A stretch of DNA of 64,000 nucleotides from Thalassolituus sp034111725 (lineage in GTDB: Bacteria > Pseudomonadota > Gammaproteobacteria > Pseudomonadales > Oceanobacteraceae). Below the pieces are notes generated by a model. It saw nothing but the letters and a program-made list of their open reading frames with translations, did no database searches and was not told the DNA's origin. Location: assembly GCF_034111725.1 (NCBI RefSeq), contig NZ_JAWUWR010000055.1, positions 55,561 through 119,560 on the forward strand. The letters are read 5' to 3'. A program made the translations under genes and the position numbers. Below, piece by piece: positions 25,013 to 33,944 of the stretch (positions are counted from its first letter, which is position 1; each line of letters starts with the position of its first letter).

Positions 25013-25612
25013 ATGACCACCAAAATCGTATTGGCCAGTGGCAATGTAGGAAAGCTGCGTGAATTTTCAGCTATGTTCACGCAGCACTTCGCCAATGCCA
25101 ATGTCGAGCTGATTCCGCAGACAACCTTAGGTGTCGATGATGCCGAAGAAACTGGCCTTAGCTTTGTAGAAAACGCCATTCTAAAGGCACGGCACGCCTG
25201 CGCCATCACCGGCTTACCAGCCTTAGCTGACGATTCGGGGTTGGAAGTGGATATATTGCAGGGCGCACCGGGTATATACAGTGCGCGCTACTCTGGCCAA
25301 GGTGACATGGCCAACAATGAAAAATTATTAACCGCTTTAACTGGCATTCCTGAAGAACAACGCAAAGCCCGTTTTCAATGTGTACTCGTTTATATGCGTC
25401 ACGCCGAAGATCCAACACCACAAGTGTTTCAAGGCTGCTGGGAAGGCCGAATTGTTAACCAAGCCGCCGGTACTGAGGGCTTTGGCTACGATCCTGTGTT
25501 TTATGTGCCGAGCGAAGGCTGTACCGCCGCGAGCCTAAGCAAAGAGCGTAAAAATCAGCTGTCTCATCGTGGCCAAGCGATTAAAGAAGTATTGCAACGC
25601 TGGCGTCTTTAA
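25013..25612 (+). CDS. rdgB: XTP/dITP diphosphatase RdgB
   Basis: 199 aa Ham1/RdgB protein. IVLASGNVGKLREFSAMF at the start, ETGLSFVENAILKARHA, ADDSGLEVDILQGAPGIYSA with the metal-binding acidic residues, and the C-terminal EGFGYDPVFYVP and LSKERKNQLSHRGQAI. It hydrolyses deaminated purine nucleoside triphosphates (XTP, ITP, dITP) and keeps them out of DNA and RNA. Confidence 0.97.
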   Translation: MTTKIVLASGNVGKLREFSAMFTQHFANANVELIPQTTLGVDDAEETGLSFVENAILKARHACAITGLPALADDSGLEVDILQGAPGIYSARYSGQGDMANNEKLLTALTGIPEEQRKARFQCVLVYMRHAEDPTPQVFQGCWEGRIVNQAAGTEGFGYDPVFYVPSEGCTAASLSKERKNQLSHRGQAIKEVLQRWRL

Positions 25613-25690
25613 CAACGCCAGTTATTTATATCGCAGCCCAATAGTCGGCTGCACCTTCCTCGACAACAGCGACACAACAGGCACATTTCC

Positions 25691-26017
25691 TTGGATATTT
25701 TAGAACAACTCGAAAGCAAAGTTTTAGACGCTATTTATGCATTAGAAACACTGCGCAGCGAACGTGACAACTTAACAAAAGAACTAGAAGAAGGCTGCGA
25801 AGAGCTTGCTCAACTGCGTATGAAGCTAGCCGATGCAGACACGCAACTTTTTGAAGCAGCAGAGCGTTTAGAGCACCGCGACACCGCACTATCAGCGTTA
25901 CAGCAACAACTGGAATCAGCGAAAAAAGACAACGTACGCTTAACCCATGAAAAAAACCAACAGGATGCAAAAATAGCTGGATTACTTGAAGCCATCGAGC
26001 AGTCAGTTACGGCCTGA
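25691..26017 (+). CDS. Coiled-coil protein, ZapB-like
   Basis: 108 aa from a TTG start with a poor ribosome site. Almost the entire sequence is a heptad-rich coiled coil: MDILEQLESKVLDAIYALET, LRSERDNLTKELEEGCEELA and further Leu/Glu/Lys repeats to LLEAIEQ. The N-terminus matches the pattern of ZapB-like division proteins, although it is longer than Escherichia coli ZapB (about 80 aa). Lies eight bases before the hemW start. A role as an FtsZ-ring or other structural factor is inferred from composition only. Confidence 0.6.
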   Translation: MDILEQLESKVLDAIYALETLRSERDNLTKELEEGCEELAQLRMKLADADTQLFEAAERLEHRDTALSALQQQLESAKKDNVRLTHEKNQQDAKIAGLLEAIEQSVTA

Positions 26018-26024
26018 AAGTCTG

Positions 26025-27170
26025 ATGACCCTACCACCACTCCGTCTCGACATTCACGTCCCGTGGTGAATACGCAAATGCCCCTATTGTGACTTCAACT
26101 CACACAAAGCAGATGTCGAGCTACCCGAAGCTGAATACATCAACGCCCTACTCGCCGATTTAGATCGCGATCTTATTTGGGTGCAAGGGCGTGAAATCCA
26201 GAGCATATTTTTTGGCGGTGGCACGCCCAGCTTATTATCAGCAGCAGCTTATGAACGCTTGTTTGCAGGTCTGCAGCAGCGTTTAACCTTTGCTGCCGAC
26301 ATTGAAATTACCTTGGAAGCAAATCCAGGTACATTCGAGGCTGAGAAATTTTCCGCCTACCGCAAACTCGGTATTAATCGCTTATCAATCGGTATTCAAA
26401 GTTTTAATCCTGAGCACTTGCAAGGCTTAGGGCGAGTGCATGATCGTGATCAAGCGTTACGCGCGATAGAGATGGCCAATCTGGCAGGTTTCGATAATTT
26501 CAATTTAGATTTAATGCATGGTTTGCCTAATCAAACCATTGAGCAAGCATTAGATGATCTGAACCAAGCGTTGAGTTTTAAGCCCAACCATTTGTCGTGG
26601 TATCAACTCACCATTGAACCCAACACCGAGTTTTATAAACGCCCGCCAACACTGCCGGAAGACGATACCCTTTGGGACATTCAAGAAGCTGGTTTAGCTT
26701 TATTGCAGCAAAATGGTTACGAGCATTATGAAATCTCTGCCTTTAGTAAACCGGGCAAACAAGCGCGCCACAACGTGAATTACTGGCAATTTGGGGATTA
26801 TCTAGGGATTGGGGCCGGTGCTCATGGAAAGATTACGCTAGCCGACAGCGGTGAGATTTTCCGCACACAAAAAACTCGCTTACCGAAAGATTACTTAAAC
26901 CCAGATACCTTACGCGCCACAACCATGGAATCCATTGTCGCTCAAGATATTGGCTTAGAGTGTTTAATGAACGCACTACGGCTAAAAGAAGGCATTTCGG
27001 TTAAAGATTTTGAAGAGCGTACCGGATTATTGCTGTCTGCTGTCGAAGATCCTGTAAGAAAAGCTCAGCAACTTGGCTTATTGCATATCGATGATAGAAT
27101 TTATGCTAGCGACAAAGGACAACAATATCTCAACAATTTATTATCCTTATTTTTAACCGAAGATAAGTAA
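26025..27170 (+). CDS. hemW: Heme chaperone HemW (radical SAM), in-frame TGA at first cluster cysteine
   Basis: 381 codons, the normal HemW length, if the TGA at 26067-26069 is read through. The frame starts MTLPPLRLDIHVPW, then TGA, then IRKCPYCDFNSHKADVELPE; HemW proteins have Cys at exactly that spot to complete CxxxCxxC. The Asp in LDIHVPW is also odd, since Tyr is usual. Everything downstream is intact and typical: IFFGGGTPSLLSAAAYERL, SIGIQSFNPEHLQGLGRVHD, HGLPNQTIEQALDDL, HNVNYWQFGDYLGIGAGAHG. A GTG at 26181 could start a shorter protein lacking the cluster motif. HemW delivers haem to membrane enzymes. Options are a nonsense mutation, a sequencing error, or selenocysteine; the best hairpin after the TGA lacks a convincing SECIS loop. 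Confidence 0.85.
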
Positions 27171-27185
27171 CTCAGTATTCACCAG

Positions 27186-28049
27186 CTACGCCACTTGGTG
27201 TAGCTGTGATACTTCTCGTAAATAATTTAATCCACCGTTTTTTCCCATCTCATATCCAGCCGTTAATCTATCTAACTTCATGGTTAAACGACTCACATTG
27301 AATTCTGGCGGCGGTGCAATCACATGTACGATACAATCATCCGGCGGATTATCAATAAAATCCAAACTGGCATTGTAGTCATCACTACGAAACAGCATAG
27401 CGCTGAGCAACTGAGAGTTACTGGAGTTATAGCCAATTAATCGTTCCATCATCCACTGTGACGACGCTGGCTTTTTCCGATATCCACGCGGACGCGATAA
27501 CACCACGGTGATATCTCTCGCTCCCATGTTATAGGCTTGGCGTACGGGAATTGAATCCGCTACACCACCATCCACATAGTATTCTCCATTAACGAGTGGC
27601 TGATCTCGATAGGCAAATGGGATTGCACACGTAGCCACCATTAAGTCGTGAACATTTTCTGCAGTGACACGAATGTAATGTGCGCTACCAGTTTCCACAT
27701 GAGTAATAGCGGCATACATAGGAATAGCATCGTTAAATTGCTCAGACGCTAGCGGTAACTGTTGGTTTGCGTAATTCCACAACCAATGAATATCAGTGAG
27801 ATGCCCACCACGAAAAAAACGCACAGGATTAAAGAATTCACGCTGACGTGCATATTCCAAAATCGCACGCTTGCTGCGTTCAGGTTGATGACTGATATAA
27901 CCGGTTAAATTGGTTGCGCCGGCTGATACGCCGATAGCAAAGTCAAAGTCTTCATGGCCTGCAAGCATAAGAGTATCGAGCACACCACTGGCAAAAATGC
28001 CACGCATTGCGCCGCCCTCGACGACGAGAGCTGAACGAGGAGACGTCAT
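27186..28049 (-). CDS. Patatin-like phospholipase family protein (YjjU type)
   Basis: 287 aa. The oxyanion-hole motif ALVVEGGAMRGIFASGVLD is at the N-terminus, the nucleophile serine in FAIGVSAGATNLTGYIS (GxSxG) and the catalytic Asp in YYVDGGVADSIPVRQA. GGAGG six bases before the ATG. No signal peptide or membrane helix, so a soluble or peripheral lipid hydrolase is likely. The sequence resembles YjjU; its substrate is unknown. Convergent with hemW over 15 bases. Confidence 0.9.
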   Translation of the reverse strand: MTSPRSALVVEGGAMRGIFASGVLDTLMLAGHEDFDFAIGVSAGATNLTGYISHQPERSKRAILEYARQREFFNPVRFFRGGHLTDIHWLWNYANQQLPLASEQFNDAIPMYAAITHVETGSAHYIRVTAENVHDLMVATCAIPFAYRDQPLVNGEYYVDGGVADSIPVRQAYNMGARDITVVLSRPRGYRKKPASSQWMMERLIGYNSSNSQLLSAMLFRSDDYNASLDFIDNPPDDCIVHVIAPPPEFNVSRLTMKLDRLTAGYEMGKNGGLNYLREVSQLHQVA

Positions 28050-28251
28050 AGCGGACCTCCATGGGAAAGTAGAACATTACACAGAGTAGTTCTGCAGAGT
28101 AAACCTAGGACTCGGTTTACGATATTTAATAAATTTTATCGAGGTGATAGTTTTTATACAGCATAAAACCAGCACAGGTAAGACAAAGAGGCCAATAACA
28201 AGGATATAGCGCGGTGCAATCAGCGCAAAGACTGAAAACACCGAACAGTGA

Positions 28252-29199
28252 CTACTCCCGAGTAACGACCAACTGCTTAAATAAAGCTACATCTTGCAAA
28301 CTTTCAAAACTTGCATCAATGCCTGCTTGTTCGCGTAGCGTCTCTGACTGCGCAATAGCGCTTTCCAAGTCTCGTAGCGCTTCGTCTACATAGCCACTCT
28401 CAGCATGCGCACAAGCCCGCTGATACAAGGCATGGCTATTATCAGGATCAATAGATAACGCACGATTAGCTAGGCTAGTAGCCCATTGCGTTTGCCCCAT
28501 ACCCAATGCGGCATCCGCCTTGTAGGTTAATGCCTCAAGATCATCAGGACGTACTTCAAGAATTTGATCATAGATAGCAATTTTGCTTTGCGGGCTAGCT
28601 TCTTGTGAAGCTTTAAGCCACAGAGAATGAACCTCATTGGTTAATTCAATCTCTTCTTGGGTCGCTGCAATATGACGCGATTTATGGTGTAACTCGCGCT
28701 CTAGTTTATCTAAGCGAGCTTCGTAGGAATCTGTTATACGTTTTATTTCTTCATTAGCGAGTGTGCCCACACGCTCTTTAATTTCTCGTAAAGAATTCCA
28801 ACCCACTAAGACCAGTAGAGTTGAAGCACCCGCAATTAGATAAAAGAAATAGGTTACGGTATCGGTTGCATATGCCAGCGCTTTATCCGCAACACTCAAC
28901 TCACGGTCAACCACTTTTTCAGTCAACTCAAGATGGGTATCGGCGATCATTTGCCGTAAATTTTTTACTTCATCTAATAAATAGCGCTCAGTAAAAGCGC
29001 TATATAAAGGTGCTTGTAGTGAATTAATTGTTTCTTCTGCTTGGGCAACGCTTTGCTCATGCGTTATTGCTTCAGCTTGATCATTTACCGGCTCAGCATG
29101 AGCACGAGTCGGTAAAAGAACCAAGGCAGAAACAAACAACAACATCGAAAGCATTAAATGCAGAGCAACTTTTATTACGCTGTTTGTTCTGCTACCCAT
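28252..29199 (-). CDS. Membrane-anchored coiled-coil/TPR protein overlapping ask
   Basis: 315 aa. An N-terminal signal-type hydrophobic stretch (LMLSMLLFVSALVLLP then TRAHA) precedes an extracytoplasmic segment, a second membrane helix (VTYFFYLIAGASTLLVLVGW, about residues 113-132), a Lys/Glu-rich coiled coil (IKRITDSYEARLDKLERELH) and TPR-like helices with DDLEALTYKADAALGMGQTQ and NSHALYQRACAHAESGYVDE. The start overlaps the end of the ectoine-specific aspartate kinase by 25 bases, so it may be translated with the ectoine operon. GGAG is 11 bases before the ATG. No characterised family is recognised. Confidence 0.75.
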   Translation of the reverse strand: MGSRTNSVIKVALHLMLSMLLFVSALVLLPTRAHAEPVNDQAEAITHEQSVAQAEETINSLQAPLYSAFTERYLLDEVKNLRQMIADTHLELTEKVVDRELSVADKALAYATDTVTYFFYLIAGASTLLVLVGWNSLREIKERVGTLANEEIKRITDSYEARLDKLERELHHKSRHIAATQEEIELTNEVHSLWLKASQEASPQSKIAIYDQILEVRPDDLEALTYKADAALGMGQTQWATSLANRALSIDPDNSHALYQRACAHAESGYVDEALRDLESAIAQSETLREQAGIDASFESLQDVALFKQLVVTRE

Positions 29200-30665
29200 G
29201 AATCACAATGCTCCACTAGTTGGGAATGCAAGGCTTTCACAGCCGTGCCATAGTCTTGGTCAGCAACTAAAAACATCATGTCAACCTGACGCATTGCTTG
29301 GTGTACCGACAGTATATTTACGTTCGCATCTGACAATGCAGCAGTAGCCGACTTTAATAAGCCAGGCACTTTCATATCACTACCAATTGCACTAACTAAG
29401 GCTAATTTTTCAACACGAATATCGGCTTCCACATACGCTTGTTGTAAACGATCCATCAACCAATTAATCCGTCGTTTATTGCCTTTCAGATAAAAAGTAA
29501 CTGTATTAGCATTAAAGTCTTTAGTTAATACCCGTACGCCAGATTCCAGAACGAGATCATTCATTTTCTGGCCGTAGCTAGAGTCGCCGACCATATCTTG
29601 ATCGAAAATCTCTAAACCCCAGACGTTACGTGCACCAGCAATGATTTCTACCTTCGGCTTTTTGCTACTGTAGTCATTACGAATTTCCGTACCATTGTGC
29701 TCAGGCTCAAAGGTGTTTTTTACACGTAAAATAATATTCTTTTTACGTAAACCTGCTGCAGCGCGAGGATGGATAGCCTCCATACCCAAGTTGGCTAGCT
29801 GATCGGCCACATCGTAATTTGTTAAACCGATAGGCTGCACATTGTTCGCACCAACCAGCATAGGGTCGGCGGTACTCAAGTGATATTCTTTATGAATCAC
29901 CGCTTCACGCGCACCAGTTACCGTCGCGATTTTACTGAAGGTCATTTCGCTGTAACCGCGATCATAGGTACTCATTAAACCTTCACGGCACTGGGTATAA
30001 CCAGTAACAATCGGCATCTCCGTCGCTAGATCAACATCAGAAAATGCATAAGTAATATGTTCATCAAATGATTTTTGTGTATCTGAACGCCAGTTGGTTA
30101 AATCAATAAAACGTGCATTCACATCATGCAATCGCAACAGCTGCACTGAGTTATAAGCACTGTGCGCTTCACCCATTGCACTAAGCATCTCGCGAACACG
30201 ATGAAGGTGATCATCTAAATGGAAGTGGCCAAAAGAACAAACTACCTCAAGATTTTCTAGGCAATCTTTAACATCCGCCATACGTCCTTGAATAAATTGA
30301 TCGGCACGTTTACGCACCAGTTTATGCTCAGCAAACATATCTGCGTTGATATCCAACATCATCTGCATGACTTCGTTTAGCTTATCTTGCCAAGGACGAT
30401 TTTCATCCATTTCAGCAAACAGAGCATACACTCCAGGCTCACCGGTTTTTTTATGTTCAAGCAGAGCGTTGGTTAAACCCGAGTATGCCGAAACCACGAA
30501 AATACGTTGATAATAAGACGTGGCATCTTGGCTATATGGTACTTGCTTACGCAACCAGATATTATTTAAAACATCGTTGTAACTGCTCATCGAAGTGCCG
30601 CCAATTTTCTCCACACTATGGATATTATTGAAACCGCGATTCGAATTTTTCTTCATACTGGTCAT
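29175..30665 (-). CDS. ask: Ectoine-pathway aspartate kinase Ask_Ect
   Basis: 496 aa. HSVEKIGGTSMSSYNDVLN is the phosphate-binding start of the ectoine-specific aspartokinase clade, whose kinase domain differs from LysC/ThrA types. C-terminal ACT domains are visible at VTFYLKGNKRRINWLMDRL and ALVSAIGSDMKVPGLLKSAT. Phosphorylating aspartate feeds the aspartate semialdehyde used by EctB; this isoenzyme is expected to escape normal lysine/threonine feedback. Fourth gene of ectABC-ask, 69 bases after ectC. Confidence 0.95.
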   Translation of the reverse strand: MTSMKKNSNRGFNNIHSVEKIGGTSMSSYNDVLNNIWLRKQVPYSQDATSYYQRIFVVSAYSGLTNALLEHKKTGEPGVYALFAEMDENRPWQDKLNEVMQMMLDINADMFAEHKLVRKRADQFIQGRMADVKDCLENLEVVCSFGHFHLDDHLHRVREMLSAMGEAHSAYNSVQLLRLHDVNARFIDLTNWRSDTQKSFDEHITYAFSDVDLATEMPIVTGYTQCREGLMSTYDRGYSEMTFSKIATVTGAREAVIHKEYHLSTADPMLVGANNVQPIGLTNYDVADQLANLGMEAIHPRAAAGLRKKNIILRVKNTFEPEHNGTEIRNDYSSKKPKVEIIAGARNVWGLEIFDQDMVGDSSYGQKMNDLVLESGVRVLTKDFNANTVTFYLKGNKRRINWLMDRLQQAYVEADIRVEKLALVSAIGSDMKVPGLLKSATAALSDANVNILSVHQAMRQVDMMFLVADQDYGTAVKALHSQLVEHCDSWVAEQTA

Positions 30666-30734
30666 TATTTTATTTCCTGAAATTTCTTATTGAATAAGTT
30701 TATATCGCCCGCTGAGGGAGATGATTTCAGGACG

Positions 30735-31133
30735 TCAATCTGCCAAGGCTTCACCATCTAACGCGTACACGCCATTCTCATCGTGAATTTCTTTACCATT
30801 TAGCGGTGGATTAAACACGCACGCCATTTCCATATCTTCAGTAGCGCGTAACAGGTGATTATCGTTTTTATCTAAAATGTACAATGTGCCAGGTTCAATC
30901 GGATAGATTTTACCATCCGCTACCGTTTCAACCTCACCGCGCCCACTCATGCAATAAACCGACTCCAAATGATTTTGATACCAGATCGGTGTTTCGGTAT
31001 TGGCAAAGATGGTGGTGATATGAAATGAAAAACCCATATTATCGTTTTTCAACAACATACGAACACTCTCCCAAGTGCCACCATTTATTGCGCGCTCAGA
31101 GTTTTTACAGTCTTTTAATGTACGTACAATCAT
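30735..31133 (-). CDS. ectC: L-ectoine synthase EctC
   Basis: 132 aa cupin. MIVRTLKDCKNSERAINGGT, WESVRMLLKNDNMGFSFHIT, WYQNHLESVYCMSGRGEVET and YPIEPGTLYILDKNDNHLLR are the EctC blocks, with the metal-binding Glu, Tyr and His of the cupin barrel. It cyclises N-gamma-acetyl-diaminobutyrate to ectoine, the last step. No ectD hydroxylase is present in the window, so hydroxyectoine is not expected from this locus alone. Confidence 0.98.
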   Translation of the reverse strand: MIVRTLKDCKNSERAINGGTWESVRMLLKNDNMGFSFHITTIFANTETPIWYQNHLESVYCMSGRGEVETVADGKIYPIEPGTLYILDKNDNHLLRATEDMEMACVFNPPLNGKEIHDENGVYALDGEALAD

Positions 31134-31152
31134 GTTTCTTTAGTCCTCTAAA

Positions 31153-32418
31153 TTAAGATGCTTTTGAAATTTGCTCGGCCATGACATCGCCAATACATGA
31201 CTCCAAAATTTCGAGGCCCTTCAACAACTGATCTTCTTCAATCGTCAGTGGTGTTAAGATCTTAACTACTTGGCTATCCGAACCACTGGTTTCAATAATC
31301 AAACCACGGGTAAATGCCAGTTCCGTAATTTTTCCAGCAACTTCACCATTTGCACATTCTAGGCCCTGCATAATGCCACGACCCTTGTGCTTCAATTGAC
31401 CACCGTGCTCTGCTTGAATTTCTTTTAAGCGACGACGAATAATGCTGGCTTTATGTTGTACTGATTTACTAAAAGTATCATCAGCCCAATAGCACTCTAG
31501 CGCACGACGTGCCGTTACGAATGCATGGTTATTACCGCGGAATGTACCGTTGTGCTCACCTGGCGACCAAGTATCAAGTTCTTCTTTTAATAACACTAAC
31601 GCAAACGGCAAACCGTAACCGCTGAGTGATTTAGATAAAGTAATGACATCTGGCTGAATACCAAATTCTTCAAAGCTAAAGAATGTGCCACTACGGCCAC
31701 AGCCCGCTTGAATATCATCAACGATTAATAACATTTCATAGCGCTTACATAGGTCTTGCAAGCCTTGCATCCACTCTTTACTGGCGACGTTTAACCCGCC
31801 CTCACCTTGAATACACTCAACAATGACTGCGGCAGGATGACCTAAACCTGATGACTTATCTTTTAACGCTTTTTCAAAATACGACAGCGTATTAAAGTCG
31901 CCAAGGTAACCGTCAAATGGCATAAACTGCACACCAGGTAATTCCATACCAATCGACTTTTTATAGTAGCCATTGGCGGTAACCGCAGCAGCGCCTTGAG
32001 TCACGCCATGAAAACCGTTGGTAAACGAAACAACCGTTGAGCGACCAGTATTCATGCGCACAATTTTCAATGCAGCTTCAACCGCGTTAGTACCTGTAGG
32101 ACCAGTAAATTGAACCTTGTAGTTCATATCACGCGGTTCAAGGATCAAGTCACGGAAGGTTTCCAAAAACGCACCCTTGGCTTCGGTATGCATATCCAAA
32201 CCATGAGTAATACCGTCACTCTCAATATATTCGATGAGCGCCTCTTTAAATTTTGGATTGTTATGGCCGTAGTTTAACGTGCCAGCTCCACCCAAAAAGT
32301 CGATATATTCTGTGCCCTGATCATCCGTCAGAAGTGCATTTTTGGCGGTTTTAAATGTCACCGGAAATGAACGACAGTAACCACGAACGTTCGATTCAAT
32401 ATCTTTATAAATACCCAT
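31153..32418 (-). CDS. ectB: Diaminobutyrate-2-oxoglutarate transaminase EctB
   Basis: 421 aa class III PLP aminotransferase. The N-terminus MGIYKDIESNVRGYCRSFPV is diagnostic for EctB. PLP contacts lie in FTGPTGTNAVEAALKIVR, FTNGFHGVTQGAAAVT and LLIVDDIQAGCGRSGTFFSF, with the Schiff-base lysine in VITLSKSLSGYGLPFAL. It makes diaminobutyrate from aspartate semialdehyde and glutamate. Five bases separate it from ectA. Confidence 0.98.
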   Translation of the reverse strand: MGIYKDIESNVRGYCRSFPVTFKTAKNALLTDDQGTEYIDFLGGAGTLNYGHNNPKFKEALIEYIESDGITHGLDMHTEAKGAFLETFRDLILEPRDMNYKVQFTGPTGTNAVEAALKIVRMNTGRSTVVSFTNGFHGVTQGAAAVTANGYYKKSIGMELPGVQFMPFDGYLGDFNTLSYFEKALKDKSSGLGHPAAVIVECIQGEGGLNVASKEWMQGLQDLCKRYEMLLIVDDIQAGCGRSGTFFSFEEFGIQPDVITLSKSLSGYGLPFALVLLKEELDTWSPGEHNGTFRGNNHAFVTARRALECYWADDTFSKSVQHKASIIRRRLKEIQAEHGGQLKHKGRGIMQGLECANGEVAGKITELAFTRGLIIETSGSDSQVVKILTPLTIEEDQLLKGLEILESCIGDVMAEQISKAS

Positions 32419-32423
32419 AAATT

Positions 32424-33065
32424 TTACTCCTGAAGATGTGCGCGGCTTGTCGTAGATTTACTACCGACAAACGCTTTAAAAGGACCGATATGAACCAGCA
32501 TTTCTGTATCATGCTGGCCACCGAAATGTTGCTCTCGATCGAACATGACACGCGTATTTAGAGGCGCATCATTTTCTCGAGAAAGCTTTTTGAACGTGTT
32601 CCACGAGGCATCATTGCCAGTCGTGATACTCGTGTGAAGATGGCGAACTCGACCGTAATGGCGAGTCAATAATTTAGAAAGCATGCGGCTGGCCAAGCCT
32701 TGGCCGCGAGCTTCTTCACCTACTGCTACCTGCCAAACAAACAAGGTGTCTGGCTGGTCGGGTAAGAAATAACCCGAAACAAAACCAACAACTAAGCCGC
32801 CTTGCTCCGCGATCACACACGTGTCGCGAAAATGAGAGCACTGCAACAAGTTGCAATACATAGAATTTTCATCAAGAGGCTTACAGCGGCCAATCAGCTG
32901 GTGAACGGTAGATCCGTCCTCGGGATTGGGCTTACGCATGGTGATAATGCTTTGTTCTGTATTCGTTGTTGCGTTTTTCTGAGCCAGAGACTGGTTCATA
33001 ACATTCATCAGAGTCCGCGTACCGGTGTGGCTTTTGATCGCCCGCACCATTACGTACTCAGTCAT
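32424..33065 (-). CDS. ectA: Diaminobutyrate acetyltransferase EctA
   Basis: 213 aa GNAT enzyme. IITMRKPNPEDGSTVHQLIG opens the conserved domain, LFVWQVAVGEEARGQGLASR carries the acetyl-CoA pyrophosphate loop (RGQGLA), and TSITTGNDASWNTFKKL with FGGQHDTEMLVHIG complete the EctA pattern. The first ~40 residues are beyond the conserved domain and the ATG at 33065 has no clear ribosome site, so translation could start internally. First enzyme gene of the ectoine operon. Confidence 0.95.
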   Translation of the reverse strand: MTEYVMVRAIKSHTGTRTLMNVMNQSLAQKNATTNTEQSIITMRKPNPEDGSTVHQLIGRCKPLDENSMYCNLLQCSHFRDTCVIAEQGGLVVGFVSGYFLPDQPDTLFVWQVAVGEEARGQGLASRMLSKLLTRHYGRVRHLHTSITTGNDASWNTFKKLSRENDAPLNTRVMFDREQHFGGQHDTEMLVHIGPFKAFVGSKSTTSRAHLQE

Positions 33066-33105
33066 TTGCTTAGTACACGAAACAATTTAACACCGTTTGA
33101 TTTTA

Positions 33106-33134
33106 TTTACAACACTAAACATGTATGCTTTCAA
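33106..33134 (-). promoter_or_regulatory. Candidate sigma-70 promoter of ectABC-ask
   Basis: On the minus strand TTGAAA (33134-33129) and TGTAAA (33111-33106) are 17 bases apart, 41 bases upstream of the ectA ATG. A by-eye match; ect operons elsewhere often use multiple promoters. Confidence 0.35.
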
Positions 33135-33227
33135 CACAGCAAAATAACGCACCAGAATCATGAAGGTGTCATTTATTGGCAAAAATAACGCACAATCACG
33201 ATGCAATATCACATTAAATAAGACTTT

Positions 33228-33266
33228 TTTCGTACAAAAAACGAAACAATATACATAGACGTCTAT
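33228..33266. promoter_or_regulatory. Candidate EctR operators: two inverted repeats in the ectA/ectR gap
   Basis: TTTCGT and ACGAAA are arranged as an inverted repeat with a seven-base spacer (33228-33246), and ATAGACGTCTAT is a perfect 12-base palindrome at 33255-33266. Both are in the gap between the divergent ectA and ectR genes, where a MarR dimer would bind. The palindrome is 58 bases from the ectR start. Confidence 0.4.
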
Positions 33267-33323
33267 TCAATTAGGCACATCAATTTAGCCGCAATGGTGA
33301 TCCGAAGAGGATCAGGAGTCAGC

Positions 33324-33893
33324 ATGACCGCAAATATTTCGTACTCTATAGATAAGAAAACCGCTAAAATACCCACGCCGCCAATTTCTAAAGCCTACAA
33401 AGACGATATGAATCGATACGATGAAGTGTTGGTATCCCTGCGACGAATTATCCGCGCAACGGACATGCACTCGAAAAAGTTAAGTAAGATCTCTGGGCTA
33501 ACATCCCCGCAACTACTGATATTGCAGACATTGCGTTTACATTCAGAACTGACGGTGGGCGAATTAGCGCGCAAGATCAGCCTGTCACAGGCAACCGTGA
33601 CCACCATTATTGATCGCTTAGAAAAGCGTAATTTTGTGAAACGCGAACGCGGTAGCGTCGATAAACGCAAAGTCTTCGTGTATCTCACCCCCGAAGCTGA
33701 TGCGGCGTTGCTGAATGCGCCGAAGCCGCTACAAGAGAGCTTCGTGCAACAATTCCAAGATCTGCACGACTGGGAGCAAACCATGATACTGGCCGCACTT
33801 GAGCGTGTGGCCTATATGATGGATGCACAACACATAGATGCATCACCGGTACTTGATCTAGGCCAGCTAGATCGAATTGATCCGAGTCATTAA
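33324..33893 (+). CDS. ectR: MarR-family regulator of the ectoine operon, EctR-like
   Basis: 189 aa from the ATG at 33324 with AGGAG five bases upstream. The winged helix-turn-helix is LTSPQLLILQTLRLHSELTV, GELARKISLSQATVTTIIDR and KRNFVKRERGSVDKRKVFVY, a clear MarR pattern. EctR regulators encoded divergently from ectABC-ask repress it in methylotrophic and marine bacteria; position and family match, so the name is inferred from context as much as from sequence. It is expected to bind the palindromic sites in the shared promoter region and to control itself. Confidence 0.85.
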   Translation: MTANISYSIDKKTAKIPTPPISKAYKDDMNRYDEVLVSLRRIIRATDMHSKKLSKISGLTSPQLLILQTLRLHSELTVGELARKISLSQATVTTIIDRLEKRNFVKRERGSVDKRKVFVYLTPEADAALLNAPKPLQESFVQQFQDLHDWEQTMILAALERVAYMMDAQHIDASPVLDLGQLDRIDPSH

Positions 33894-33944
33894 TCACTGA
33901 TTATGCAAAAAAGGGGGCTTTTTAAGGAGCGCCCTATCACAACC

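Noticed and set aside
26067..26115. Bacterial SECIS element after the hemW TGA
   Set aside because: The only hairpin at the right distance is a four-pair stem (extendable with a bulge) and its loop CTTCAAC has no GU. It is too weak to call, so selenocysteine stays only a possibility.
33894..33944. Terminator after ectR (GGGGGCTTTTTAAGG)
   Set aside because: The stem is only three G-C pairs or an A/T-only hairpin; too weak to support.
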